Positions 1 through 13,270 are shown, counted from the stretch's first letter. The stretch is 64,000 nucleotides of DNA from Eriocheir sinensis (GCF_024679095.1 NW_026110530.1:196001-260000), one strand, 5' to 3'. The notes: generated from the letters alone by a model not told the origin. Translations and numbers: made by a program.

Positions 1-2339
1 AAAAATTACGGACATAAAAGCACTGATTCATGTATGCATATTTTGGCGCGTAAAGCGCTCTGTATGGCAACACTACCAGATATTTAAAGGGCAGCCAGAC
101 CGCGCGAGGATTTAAATTTTAAAAAACTAACCTCGCCACGTGACACCCCATTGTATCCCTGGTATGATGAGCCCATAAAGTGAATTTCGAGGAATTAAAA
201 ATATTCATCAAAAATACCCCCCCCCCCCCCAGACGCTCCCCTTAAAAAAATATATATACAAGTCAGAGCCCGCCTAACGATACAACATCGGGAAATGCCA
301 ATGATAATAAAAATAATCATGGAAGTAACAAGAAATGGGCAAAGTACATACAGGGCGAGGTAAACAGGGCAAGAGTCGTGGACATGGAAGCTCAGCACTA
401 CTCCGAGAAAACAAAATAATAGCTCGAAAAATTATTTACATGATACATCCTAGTAAAATTAAATTGACTAAACTGTCATTAGGATACATGGTAATGGAGC
501 TATTTGGAATAGTAAAAAGAAAAAGGAACAATCCTTGAAGAAGATCTGCTACACACTGAACCTTCGAGTCACACCTGGTCACAAAACTGTCGCAGAGAAA
601 CACTCATCCGTTGCGTGACAATTAATTGCCAGTGTCGTTACCCTCGGCACGCCTTCGAGACGGGTGGGGTTTACAACAATAGATAAGGTTGTGTGAAAAG
701 AGGTAATGTTATCCGTAGAGTCTCCTAATAGTTACAATGTGATAACAAGGACAAGTCTGGAGAACTTTAGAAGCATCGACTGTCAGCACCTCTAACTCCT
801 AATACTCCGTTTTTCAGGTCTACAGTACTATAAAAGAAAATCCTGTCACCAAGTTGTGAAATCACTGTTGTAACAAATCTCACTGAAATATATAATTCCA
901 GCATAATTGATTAAAGTAATTCCAGCATTAATAAGCATCAAATGAAAAAGACAAATTTCCACCTATCCCTCGATCGTAACGAACGTGGATGACTGACATC
1001 TTTGACGCCAAAAATAACTCCCGTAACGGGTAACAGTGGTATGTCAAGTAAGGGTAAGTAAGACTTGTCTGCTTACTTCCAAAGTTTACAGGTATTCACA
1101 TGCTGGTTACGATAAAAGTTAGGGACAGCATCTGCTCCAGTTAAGTTAAGTCTGTCAGTGCAGAGAAAAAGTATGTTTTAAGCAGAAGCACATGAGGTTC
1201 AAGGTTAATTTGTACCTATCCCTATGTTAGTCTACACCCTCGGTTATTACGGCTCCAATTAAATTAAGAAGACTGACTGCCTTGCATCAACTCAGCAGTA
1301 AAAGAAAATAGTGGGTTAGAGTGAAAAGTATTACTCAAGCACTCCCCTTCTCGCATGAAAAAGATGCAGGCAAAAGCTTAGGAACCAAACATAAATTAGT
1401 AGATGCGAGGATGCAGGTTATAGTCGTGTGGTGGAAAGATACACAAAGCAGCGTCAGGCTGAACCTCAAGCCGGCGCTAGTCTTTGGAGACGATCACTAT
1501 GCACCATTCTGTGCGAAAAAAAAAAAAAAAATCGTAAAGCTCAAATTTCCAACCACCTACTTATCTGACTATTTCTGCCTTAACCACTGGTAAAAGAACA
1601 CACCAAGGATTTTTTTATTACCGCTGGTGACACCCAAAAAGGTTTAGGTCAGAGGGTCGCGAAGGCCCCCCTCCCCGACGAACGTGTCGACGGCAAAAGA
1701 AGCTTCAAAAAGGACCCAAAATTACTTTAAATATAAAGTTGGCTGGCAAAACCGTGTAGGTTGCCAGTGGGGCTGTAGTCAAGGGATACTGCACTCCTTC
1801 GAAGAGGAACTTTAAGGGCAATCATGTACACAAGGAACTCTAGTAATAATCTAGCATTAGCTACAGTAATGGTTTCTCCATCTGTCTAGTTTCCCTGTTT
1901 AAAACACGAGATCAAATCAGTAGATAGCCTATAGGCGTCCACTGGCCTATTAAAAAGGCCACTCGTTTGCACAGTGTCCACAGCAAAATTTTATACCCTT
2001 TACGAGGCTGTGTTGCCCATCTTCCCCAATGTTTCAAGAAAAAGTGACCGAAGCGCATCATAATCCTTCCGTCCAGTGAACGCGCTCCTGTTTATGAGGG
2101 CCGTCGTTCCCGTTCCCGGGATTGACCTTCTAGCGGCTGAGAGATATATATCTCCCGGATTTGACACGAATGAAATGTCCATGACAATCTCACTTTGAAA
2201 CAAGAAGTCCCTGGCCGAATAATCTGCCTCCCTTGCTACCCTGCGAAAGGCCTAACTGCTGTTGCTGTTAGTGGGTGATTAGGGGCAGAAGCCATTGTGG
2301 GATTAGTAAGGTAAGTAAATACCTCTTGGTTGCACAATA
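1..2339. other. gene-poor stretch, no supportable gene
   Basis: Mixed AT-rich sequence with short homopolymers, including a C run near 218-230 and an A run near 1517-1530. The open frames here are short, mostly lack an ATG and match no family I recognise. A 57-codon ATG frame on the minus strand at about 2000-2170 has ordinary amino-acid composition and could be an exon, but no convincing splice sites frame it. Confidence 0.5.
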
Positions 2340-2393
2340 CAGATGAGAGGCGACTGCCCCCGGACATCTTAGTTGTAAGCCGAGTGCGCTAAC

Positions 2394-2396
<3 letters not shown>
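2340..2396 (-). repeat. possible tRNA-derived SINE head
   Basis: On the minus strand this reads like the 5' half of a tRNA: a box-A-like stretch with TAGTTAGCGCACTCGGCTTA, followed by an anticodon-arm-like stretch. The expected box B is degenerate. It abuts a (TG)n microsatellite. It is not a functional tRNA as read; a tRNA-derived SINE fragment is the likelier explanation. Confidence 0.3.

Positions 2397-2459
<63 letters not shown>
2396..2459. repeat. (TG)n microsatellite
   Basis: About 32 uninterrupted TG units. Cys/Val or His/Thr repeat frames across it are artefacts. Confidence 0.97.
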
Positions 2460-2460
<1 letters not shown>

Positions 2461-2525
2461 TCACCGTCCTTCCTGCGGGCACACCAGGCTCGGTGGGAGT
2501 TGAGCTTCGCGTCCTTTGGTTGGCA

Positions 2526-2528
<3 letters not shown>

Positions 2529-2556
<28 letters not shown>

Positions 2557-2755
2557 GTGGCCTATTGCACCGGTAGGCTTCTTCCCGGTGGATCCTGATG
2601 GTCGGTCCAAGGCTTCTTCCCGCTGGGTCCTGATGGTCGGCCCAGCCCGTTCTGGCGCAGGCGAGTGTTTGCTGCGGCGCAACGGCTTGTGCGAGCTGGC
2701 GGTGAGCACCACGTCCGAGCCCTCGCTGATCACCATCTTGCACTCTGCGGCACAA
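2529..2755 (-). mobile_element. dispersed SINE-like repeat, copy 1
   Basis: Starts on the plus strand with a T run of about 28, so the element reads on the minus strand with a 3' poly(A). The body contains 'GGCCTATTGCACCGGTAGGC' followed by a GC-rich region with 'TGATGGTCGGCCCAGCCCG'. The body recurs at about 13300-13515, and only its extreme tail recurs at about 29190-29231. Three copies with the same poly(A)-side junction indicate a retroposon, either a SINE or a short LINE 3' end. I also recall this motif as frequent in crab genomes, which is memory and was not checked. Confidence 0.7.
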
Positions 2756-3276
2756 ACACATACACAATCAGCATACACTCGCTCTATATTACGTATATTT
2801 ACATATTTTTGTGTTCCTGAACATTGCAATACAGATACAACCGCCACACAGACTCAGTGTACGGTCTCTGTGTCGTGTTATTTATATTAGCATCTGCCTG
2901 TAAGCTGTAACGTTGTCTGCTAATAATACAAGACTGAATTACGTGTCAGAAAATAAAGTTTGTCACAATAAATTATGAACGCCATTTTTTTTATGGTATG
3001 CTGGGAGTAGATAAGAACTTTGTGGTGCCCCGCGGGACGCGACACCACTCACTACGCTAGCTGCAGTATCACCATTATCCACCACAATATCTACCGAGGG
3101 CGACAGTGGTATAGAACCCCAACTTACGAACTCCTTTAAATACTCTTGAAGTACCAGAATCTTAAGTCAATTGTCGCAAGTGCAAGCAGTGTGTTATCTC
3201 CCTTTAGAGCCCGCTAGCGGGTTACAACAACTTCATTAGTTTTATCTCGTGATTTTTCTCTCTTATTTCATGAAGC

Positions 3277-4630
<1,354 letters not shown>

Positions 4631-4634
4631 GCCT

Positions 4635-4635
<1 letters not shown>

Positions 4636-4715
<80 letters not shown>
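4636..4715. repeat. (CA)n microsatellite
   Basis: About 39 CA units, preceded by a T run at 4612-4627. The Thr/His open frame through it is spurious. Confidence 0.97.
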
Positions 4716-4720
<5 letters not shown>

Positions 4721-5148
4721 GCACCCGTCCTCAAAACCAAATAAACAGGAAAAGAAAGTAGCATCATGGTCTTAATATTCATAAAGTCAGCCTCTCACCC
4801 GAACTATTTACTTCACTCGAACAACTCAAGATGCACGTAAAGTCTTGTCTTGAGTCTAAACTTAAACGTGGAAACTGTACCAGGGATAGATGGACCAACT
4901 AGTTTTCTCAAGAACAACAATATTCACTCATAGTTTACCCATGTTATAACAATACTCCCTTCACTGAATTTGTTTCGTTTCGTGTGAATCGGGGCCTCGG
5001 GAGGGGGGGAGGCATGCAGTTAGTAAGTTCAGAAGAGCAGTCAGCATGGAAATATCGATAAAAGATAGAAAGAGATGCAACATGGCGGCGGAATTTAAGA
5101 GGTAGAAGACTGTAAGTAAGAGGAAGGGAGCTGATGATACGAAGAGCC

Positions 5149-6010
5149 TTACGGCCATAGTGTTAGACTTCGCCATTCCCATCCCATCCCCATCCCTTAC
5201 CCGTGGCCACAGACCGTAGTGTAAAGCGTCCCCATGTGGTTGGGGTTGCTTTACGCTACCCCGTGAGGGTGCGGATGGGGTGGGAAAAGTGTTGACTCGG
5301 GGTAGAGAGCAGGACATCTTCGGCTTTTCCTTCGTATATTTCACGAGTAAATAGTGTTCTATTTGTTATTATAGAAGGACATATATTGAAAAGTATCAGA
5401 ATATTTGTATGACTGATATTATGTCGCAAACTTCGCTAAAGTTGATATATATTTTTTAGTTTGTAAAGTCTGTGGTGTTTCCATTTGATTGTAAACGTAA
5501 AGTTATTCCTGAAAATTCATTTATAATTGTCCCCAAGAATGGCAAAAGACGGCAGATTGATAACTAAATATGGCATTATTATGGGAATACTTAACATATA
5601 CCATAAAAAAGGGTATTTCTTGGCCACCACCTTGATTTAAGACACAATGCTATAAATGACACGACCTGGCAACCCCGGTGTGGCTGTCCAGGTGTGTGAC
5701 GAGTCATGGATACCAACCTGTCTCATAAATTAACTTACCCGCGTTACTTGTTATTTACTTGTAGATCAACAACGCTATTGTTTTGTTTTATGAGATATAA
5801 TGTATATGAATACAATGTTGTGTAAAAAATGCATTATTTATCTCGTTTTCTGTAATTATTGATTTGAAAGTGCTGCCAACATTATTATGACGTGCGGATT
5901 GGTGCCTCATATCTGTCCCGGGGATGGGAAGGTGACTTGTCCATACCCCAGTCCCGCGTATGGGGATGGGGACGGAAAGGGAATGGGGAAGACTAACACT
6001 ATGGCCGTTA
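5149..6010. mobile_element. candidate fold-back element with ~50-60 bp inverted termini
   Basis: The left end begins TTACGGCCATAGTGTTAG and continues into C/T-rich 'CCATTCCCATCCCATCCCCA'. The right end is the reverse complement of the same motif, ending CTAACACTATGGCCGTTA, preceded by 'GGGGATGGGGACGG'. The two arms face each other about 0.75 kb apart. This is the geometry of a fold-back or MITE-like DNA element, or of two opposite copies of one dispersed repeat. No transposase frame lies inside. A target-site duplication is not obvious at either border. Confidence 0.5.
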
Positions 6011-7178
6011 GACTCCACTCTGTCCAAGAGAGCTGTGTGAGTGGAGCCCCTCCACACGTGAGATGCATACTCCATGCGTAACGTAAAGGGGCGCAAATGT
6101 CTACCCGGCTGGTGACCAAGTAACGATCTCATTCATACCTGGCCAGCCCCGAGGCCTACAGTGACTACAAGGTTAACCATGACTGAGGAGAATACTGGCG
6201 ATAAAGGAATAGGTATCCTACTCCACACGCGGGTGGCGCGATTCACCCTTTTTTATATGCTCGTGCGGGACCTCACCTTTATCTTACCAGGAATAAGTTA
6301 CCCAACCCATTCCAACAAGTCCATTTAGTATCCACAGGTCTACGTAATTCACAATTTCTCCCGGTAATTACAACTCTTTGCAAACGAAAAGATGAAAAAT
6401 GACAAAAGGAATTCTTTAACTTTTTTTCCCGTCATCGATTCTAGCATTATTGCAAACTTTGGTTTTTCGATAATTTCTTTGTGGAGTTGAAATCTCTGAA
6501 AAGTTACCCGCCGTGTTTCCCTTTCCCTTCCATCACGGCAGCCACCACGTGACTAATTACCGAACTATCCTGAAGATGACGAGTGTAGCTCGTTTTTCAT
6601 CCCTTTCCCTTGTATTATGACGATTGTATGAGAAGCCACGCTGGGGAGAAGGTACAGATTCCTGAGGTACGAGTACTTGCCAGTTAATAAATAATCACTA
6701 TCATCGATAACTTCAGCGATTACCTAATCATATAAAAAATAATGTTATGAATTATATGAGACGACGAAATGAGAAAATATAGGAAATGCATACAAATCAA
6801 AAGAGTGACAACGATACGAGTGAGCCACACAATAGGTATAAATGACAGGGACAGTTAGGCAGACAAAACACCTGTGCTTAGTTAAATTTCATCCTTGTAA
6901 AACATTCACTCACCTATTTACTGGGAAGGAGTCCAAACCAGATTCTGCCACAGTCTTGCGCTTGTTCTTTGAGTACTTGATCCCAAACAAACGCCAAAGG
7001 CCGCCACGCTGCTGGCATTACTACGTCCACTCTAGCGGCGCGAGGACTACAGGAAAGGTTAGCGATGATACGGCAGCTCCTTTCAACAAACTCCTAGAGT
7101 ACCCCCCCCCCCTTATCATCATGATATATTTCTCTTATGTTATATATTATGTTATTTTCTATGCATCTATCTGTACAT

Positions 7179-7180
<2 letters not shown>
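6011..7180. other. intergenic, no gene seen
   Basis: AT-rich unique sequence. A 143-residue open frame at 6842-7273 runs into the following (CA)n tract and has no family resemblance, so it is not annotated as a gene. Confidence 0.45.

Positions 7181-7237
<57 letters not shown>
7181..7237. repeat. (AC)n microsatellite
   Basis: About 28 AC units. Confidence 0.97.
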
Positions 7238-7239
<2 letters not shown>

Positions 7240-8189
7240 TATCCCGATGAACCGTCTCGATACCCACGGGTGAGCAGCGGTATTACTTTAACAACTTTGT
7301 CCTCGCCGCATCAACACCCGGGTTTGATGCAGCCGTCCCACGCACAACCAGAGGTCAAAGGGCACGTCTGGGCTAACTTGGATGGCAACAGCTGTCCATA
7401 AGGCCTAGGCGAGCTTATTGGAGGCGAGAGAGACAATTTCGCGTCGCAAAACAATGTATGCTATGTAGTATTATGTCAGCACGGACTTGTGTTTGCCTCG
7501 TCTGACCGTAGGAAATGTAAGGGTACTGTGAGGTAATTGTAAGGTAAATGTTATGGTAAATGTATAGGGAAGGGCATTGTAAAGAATCACGTGTCCGATA
7601 ATGCTCGGAGCCTGAGTGCGACATGGGGTTTGGGAGAGGCGGGTGGACTGCTGGGCGAATTCGTTTTATTTTCATATTATTATTCTTGAGCTTATCAGAG
7701 GTGCCAGTCACACGGTTTCTAGTTGACAGATCACCTCACTGCCACCTGCTACCTATTATATTCTGTAAGCGGATACGGGTACTACACATTAATAAATCTA
7801 CATATATTAATTAAGATGAGTGCGAAAACTACATACGATCCTCGAGTCTGGGAGCGGAGGACGGAAAAAAAATAAGGAAGAAAATTGGGAGCAGCGGAAA
7901 GGGAGAGATGAATGTCGTGGAGTGACTTATACAACTCTTTGGCCACTCCTATGTACTCTACTCGGGAGCAGTAAGTAGCGGGCTTCTTTTCATTAATGTT
8001 TTCTTTTTTTCACGCCCTTGAACTGTCTCCATATCTGTAAAAAAAATCGCCGGAGCAACACCTGAGTGGGAAGATTTCGTGCCTCATTGCTAGTTATTCT
8101 TGCGTCAGATGAAATAATTATTCAGTATTTCAATGAGCTCCGCACACCATTCCCACCATCTCCGAGGAACTATAACATGGGTCGTATTA
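7238..8189. other. intergenic, no gene seen
   Basis: Mixed sequence. The only internal pattern is a run of related 'GGTAATTGTAAGGTAAATG' words near 7500-7575. No supportable coding region. Confidence 0.45.
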
Positions 8190-8412
8190 TAAGACACCTC
8201 GTCACCCAAGTACGCATATTTTATAAGGGTTTCGTAGCAGGTGTGGGCATTTCCAGTAGTAGTTTTATGACCCTGGTGTTAGTTTGACCCTTCTTCTGCA
8301 CCATGAACCTGAAGAAACACTTATTAGAACCCGAAGGACCCATCTTTGACCTTTAGAAATAGCTGATGTGAGAAGCGAAAGTGTCTTATGATACCGAGCA
8401 CAGTCTCCAGCT
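8190..8412. repeat. dispersed repeat family R1, copy at 8.2 kb
   Basis: Aligns by eye, same orientation, with about 18948-19168. Both share 'TGTGGGCATTTCC', 'TTTATGACCCTGGTG' or 'TTCATGACCCTGGTG', 'TTTGACCCTTCTTCTGCACC'-like text and a GATGTGAGA(A/G)GC(G/A) motif in the same order. The copies are diverged, so this is an old interspersed repeat. No poly(A) or coding frame is shared between them. Confidence 0.7.
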
Positions 8413-8627
8413 CGATAACCTCCCGCCACACTCCTCCCCTGGCCGATCTTAGTCACCTTATCATTGCCATCGCTCCATGATGCCACCACCGCTGTCACTG
8501 TCATCACCATCATCATCCTTGCCCACATTATCATCGTAGTCGTTACTATCATTATCACCATCAGTACTTGGTCCTTGTTTATCTCCACATCACCCTCTGT
8601 TTTCAGGATTCTCACCTCCCCCCCCCA

Positions 8628-8760
<133 letters not shown>

Positions 8761-9407
8761 TTATATTATATGAATGTATATAGTCATATATATACACACA
8801 CTTGACAATTGTGCAATTTTTTTTAATTTATCTTCTTGCATGATCATAAGATTATATTTACCTAGTCAGTTAGTTATTTTATATGTGCTGTTGACAAAAA
8901 TAGTCATAATCTGCCAGGCTACCAGAATGCAGCGGTGATGAACGCCTTTTTCCACATCATTACCAGAATTCTATCTTATAAATCTGCGCTAACAGGCAGC
9001 GAAATCTCAATCCAAACAAAGTTCTCCAGTAGAAAAATGTCAAGAATGACATCTTAATATATATTTTATCAACACCATAAACTTGAACCATATTGGCGAG
9101 TCTAGGATCTGTTTGGACACCTGTCTCTGAGCGCCCGAGGCCGTGTAGAGACAAGCCTACGCATCGCAGGGCGTGGGGCAAGGGACGAGAGGAGCAGAGC
9201 CACACGAGCTGCCAGGCCCACCAGGCCGGCGCCGCCACGTTGTAATCGTTTCCATACTGAGCTAATATAATAATTTATACTTTATATTAAAACTAATAAA
9301 GGTTATAAATGATCTCTTAAATAAGTTTTCAAATTAGTCTGTGATAGCTATATGTGCGTGGGTTATTGTTTTATAGAAAAATTCAAACGAAAACTGCATA
9401 ACAATCA

Positions 9408-9410
<3 letters not shown>

Positions 9411-9497
<87 letters not shown>
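9411..9497. repeat. (AG)n microsatellite
   Basis: About 43 AG units. Leu/Ser and Arg/Glu frames across it are artefacts. Confidence 0.97.
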
Positions 9498-9499
<2 letters not shown>

Positions 9500-10195
9500 T
9501 GTCAGCTGTTTAGTTATATACATAACAATTACCACCTCTTGAATCTTGCATTTCCCCCTCCGGCGCGTGCTGATGTTGCGTTTAAGAAGTGACACGTGAC
9601 AGGAGGCCTCGGCCAGCGATCTGCTGACGGCCGTAATTATAACTGTTCGGCAGAGAAATAACAGGTACAGGTGGAGTCACATGCTACAGCTGCGCGTGGC
9701 GTCGGTGCTCGTCTCTCTCTCGCTGGCCAAAGAGCACGTGGCGGGTGCTGCCCGGGTACAGGTCCGGTGTCATGTGCGAGGCACCACAATTTATAATCTC
9801 CACGTTTCAGGTGCCCATTTATTGAACGTACACCTGTGCAGTGCAGAAGACACTTTCCTTAGAGCCATGTTACGTAACGCATCAGAGTAACAGTGAACAA
9901 CTAGGCGAGAAAAGTGCCCTCTTGACAGGACGCGTAAGGGAAGGGAGTGCCAGCCATTGGCGGAGAAAAAGCCAATTGCCGATAAAGTCAGCTGAGGAGC
10001 GGTAGTTTTGAATTTTCTACGGTCAAAACGTTCAATTCCTTTGGTGGCTGCGACGCACTTATAAGATCACCAATCAGCGCGGCGGTCCTCGGCGAGTGTA
10101 ACAATTAGGACGCCGGGCGGCAGGTGAAGGCTCTATCGGATGGATCAGGTTTTTGCGGAAGAGTATATTGCGTTGTTCTCTTTAATCCCTTCCAG

Positions 10196-10196
<1 letters not shown>
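9498..10196. other. GC-richer stretch, no confirmed gene
   Basis: Contains a 69-codon ATG frame at 9681-9890 whose first 15 residues are hydrophobic and could be a signal peptide. No downstream exon or homology is visible, so it is not called as a gene. The GC rise here and just before the gene at 10945 could mark a promoter-proximal region, which is inference. Confidence 0.35.

Positions 10197-10268
<72 letters not shown>
10197..10268. repeat. compound (TC)n(AC)n microsatellite
   Basis: TC units to about 10243, then AC units. Confidence 0.96.
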
Positions 10269-10272
<4 letters not shown>

Positions 10273-10523
10273 GTCACAATATTGTATCTCGCACGCTTAT
10301 CTCCTTCGTTAACTTTGTCCAAACACATTCCACAGTTTTTGTTTTAGCCGCAGGACACTTCTGCACAAATTTCAACATCTTCCCATTGGCAGGCCACTCT
10401 TGCCGCTGGGGAAACCTGTTCAGCAATTTACGACCTTTCCCTAAGTATACCACCACCACCACCAACACCACCACCAAACACCTACTGTCCTCATCACGAC
10501 TAGTCTCCACCACATAGATGTGG

Positions 10524-10524
<1 letters not shown>

Positions 10525-10578
<54 letters not shown>
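10525..10578. repeat. (TG)n microsatellite
   Basis: About 27 TG units, 370 bp upstream of the ATG at 10945. Confidence 0.96.
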
Positions 10579-10580
<2 letters not shown>

Positions 10581-10944
10581 TGGAGGCGCCCTGAGATGGT
10601 CGTTTTGCCACCTACCGATAATCCCTATTCCCACCTGCACTGCGGTCTCCTTACTTTTATTTGTTACTGTGGTTCCCTTCTTCCTCTCTCTCTCTCTCTC
10701 TCTAGACAATTTGAATTTTCCTTTATTTTGTTAATTATTATTAAACAACATGAAGAAGCGTGTTGCTGCAGCCCTGTCACCCGCCATCCGACGCGTGAAC
10801 TGCACTACTTAGCCGACTAGGCAAGATTACAGCAGAAAGAATTTGCTGGAGGCCAGTCGGTCTTCATGGACATAGCACCTCCTTTTATTACCTAACACCG
10901 ATTTCCTCGATATACGGATATTTTTATATCACATCGAAGCAACG

Positions 10945-12615
10945 ATGGGAAACTCTGCATCTCGACAGAAATTCAACGTGTGGGTAACCCTGAGCGAGGC
11001 TCCTCCTGGTGGACTCCATCAAGCTCTCGTGCAAGGACTCCACCTGCTGCCTGAAGAGGAGGCGTACGGTCGCCTCCGTCAAGCTCCCCGTGGAAGGATG
11101 GTCTTGCGTCGCAGGGATTCAAGGCTGCCACGCCGAGGGTGAGCTGCGTGTGCCCTTGGCGAAGCTGTGCAAGAAAGACGGCAACGCGGCCGTCAGGGTG
11201 CAATGCGCCTCGCTTAGGAAGCCAGTCTTCACCTCTTCCATCCCACTGGCCTGGCTGCTGGACAACATCAGCGACCTCCACTTATATCGATTCTGTTATG
11301 AAGGGCACGTCTTCACCAGTCTCCGGTGCAACTGGAGGAGGTGTGGCGAGACCGTCCGGGCGGTGAGCCCTGCACGCGTGCGGCCACTGACGGAGTGGCC
11401 AGGACCGATGAGGCTGATGCATGGGCAGCCTTTGAAGTGACGACCCATGATGACTGGTCCGTGGAGGCTGATGTTTCATGGGCAGCCCCAAACTTGGTGA
11501 CCTCCGCTGCTATGGTCGAGGCTGATGCATGGGCAGCCTTTGAAGTGACAACCCATGATGACTGGTCCGTGGAGGCTGATGATTCATGGGCAGCCCCAGA
11601 CTTGGTGACCTCCGCTGCTATGGTCGAGGCTGATGATTCATGGGCAGCCTTTGAAGCAATGACCCGTGATGACTGGTCCGTGGAGGCTGATGATTCATGG
11701 GCAGCCCCAGACTTGGTGACCTCCGCTGCTATGGTCGAGGCTGATGATTCATGGGCAGCCTTTGAAGCAATGACCCGTGATGACTGGTCCGTGGAGGCTG
11801 ATGATTCATGGGCAGCCCCAGACTTGGTGACCTCCGCTGCTATGGTCGAGGCTGATGATTCATGGGCAGCCTTTGAAGCAATGACCCGTGATGACTGGTC
11901 CGTGGAGGCTGATGATTCATGGGCAGCCCCAGACTTGGTGACCTCCGCTGCTATGGTCGAGGCTGATGATTCATGGGCAGCCTTTGAAGCAATGACCCGT
12001 GATGACTGGTCCGTGGAGGCTGATGATTCATGGGCAGCCCTAGACTTGGTGACTTCCGCTGCTATGGTCGAGGCTGATGATTCATGGGCAGCCTTTGAAG
12101 CAATGACCCGTGATGACTGGTCCGTGGAGGCTGATGATCCATGGGCATCCGCCGAATTGGTGACCGCCATCACCGATGAGGCTGATGATCCATGGGCACT
12201 CTTTGAAGTGACGACCCGTGATGACTCGTCTGATGAGGCTGATGATCCATGGGCACTCTTTGAAGTGACGACCCGTGATGACTCGTCTGATGAGGCTGAT
12301 GATCCATGGGCACTCTTTGAAGTGACGACCCGTGATGACTCGTCTGATGAGGCTGATGATCCATGGGCACTATTTGAAGTGACGACCCGTGATGACTCGT
12401 CTGATGAGGCTGATGATCCATGGGCATCCGCCGAATTGGTGGCCGCCATCACCGAAGAGGCTGATGATCCATGCCCATCCGCCGAATTGGTGGCCGCCAT
12501 CACCGAAGAGGCTGATGATGCATGGGCAGCCTTCGAGATGATGACCAGTGATGACTGGTCCGTAGAGACTGATGCCTTCCTGGACGTCACGGCCATCTGT
12601 GCTGTCGTTGTGTAA
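10945..12615 (+). CDS. acidic WxxFE/DPW repeat protein with N-myristoylation-type start (two apparent frameshifts)
   Basis: The ATG at 10945 gives MGNSASRQ, a good N-myristoylation context (Gly2, Ser6). After about 18 codons the coding signal moves to the next frame (about 10999-11410), where most codons end in G or C; this part is Cys-rich, about 130 residues, and I do not recognise the fold. From about 11400 coding returns to the ATG frame and runs to the stop at 12613-12615. That last part is about 400 residues of acidic repeats: alternating 18- and 19-residue units, then four identical-length 19-residue units. It has about 12 WxxFE motifs and 6 DPW motifs. In known endocytic adaptors such motifs bind the AP-2 alpha-appendage, so an adaptor role at membranes is inference. 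The two shifts restore the frame; they could be indels in the assembly, a decayed allele, or hidden splicing (a GTGAGC donor-like site is at about 11363). Confidence 0.6.
11410..12560 (+). repeat. coding minisatellite, 111-bp higher-order unit then 57-bp units
   Basis: From 11.45 to 12.14 kb a 111-bp composite unit (54+57 bp) repeats; the distance from 11701 to 11812 is exactly 111. Then four 57-bp units follow at about 12.18-12.42 kb, and finally degenerate 51-bp units. All unit lengths are multiples of three, so several frames on both strands stay open. That explains the 436-codon minus-strand frame without a second gene. Neighbouring units are nearly identical, which implies recent homogenisation by unequal exchange or gene conversion. 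Confidence 0.92.
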
Positions 12616-12797
12616 ATTGTCATGCTTCACTAAGCAGCCTGGTAACACACTCACCAGTGAGCCCCGGCGCAGGCGCGAGTCACATCGTGAGCCACACTCC
12701 CGGGGAGCGAGACACCCTTCAGTGACCGTCGCTCTTATTACACCTTCAGGGGAGGAGCTCCAGCTGTATTTCTTATCTTATCAATGAAAACCTTTAC

Positions 12798-12803
12798 AAT
12801 AAA
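12798..12803 (+). terminator. poly(A) signal AATAAA
   Basis: A canonical AATAAA lies 183 bp after the stop codon at 12615, the expected distance for a 3' UTR end. Its placement supports a real plus-strand transcript ending here. Confidence 0.55.
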
Positions 12804-12884
12804 ACTATTATCCTATTAATGAATTTACCTTACCTATTAATAATAGTGTGCCTATCACAGTGAAATTCACCACATGCACGACTG

Positions 12885-13095
12885 CCAAGCCTCTTCCATT
12901 CGACTACCATTCTATTAGCAAACCAATTCCTGCCTGCATGTTTAACAAATCTATATTGATCTAACGACCCATGGCTAAGAGTGCATGCCCTTTTACGAGC
13001 AGACCCTCATCAAAGGCCGTCACCCATCTATAAACTTTAATGAAGTCTACTCGCAACGTCCGCCTTTCCAGGGAATGCAAATTTAGACGTTAAGG
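12885..13095 (-). mobile_element. old CR1 LINE 3' fragment
   Basis: Diverged but collinear with 22400-22620. Shared landmarks in order are 'AAGCCTCTTCCATTCGACTA', 'CAAACCAATTC', 'CATCTATAAACTTTAATGAA' and 'CTCGCAACGTCCGCCTTTCC'. These encode, in reverse, the C-terminal part of the ORF2 protein after the reverse transcriptase. No frame is left open. It shows that this LINE clade was active here long before the two well-preserved copies inserted. Confidence 0.75.
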
Positions 13096-13186
13096 GCAAC
13101 CCTTTTTACGGCACGCGTTCCTTTACTCACCAGTTACGGTCATATTGTACATTACACCTTTTTAAATACATTGGAAAACAGTACAA

Positions 13187-13206
13187 GAAAACTACTACTA
13201 CTACTG

Positions 13207-13244
<38 letters not shown>

Positions 13245-13270
13245 GCTACTACTACTACTACTACTACTAT
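13187..13270. repeat. (CTA)n microsatellite
   Basis: About 27 trinucleotide units with a few CTG variants. Poly-Leu and poly-Ser frames across it are artefacts. Confidence 0.96.

Noticed and set aside
335..538. 67-codon basic frame starting MGKVHTGRG
   Set aside because: Basic and ATG-started, but no resemblance to a ribosomal or other family that I could confirm, and no splice context.
2000..2170. Short minus-strand ATG frame
   Set aside because: Plausible composition, but only ~57 codons and no flanking splice signals.
9681..9890. 69-codon frame with a hydrophobic start
   Set aside because: Could be a signal peptide, but there is no family, no second exon and no poly(A) signal nearby.
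11313..12623. 436-codon minus-strand open frame opposite the repeat protein
   Set aside because: Repeat units are multiples of three, which opens several frames. The ATG context, GC3-rich part, stop and poly(A) signal all favour the plus strand.
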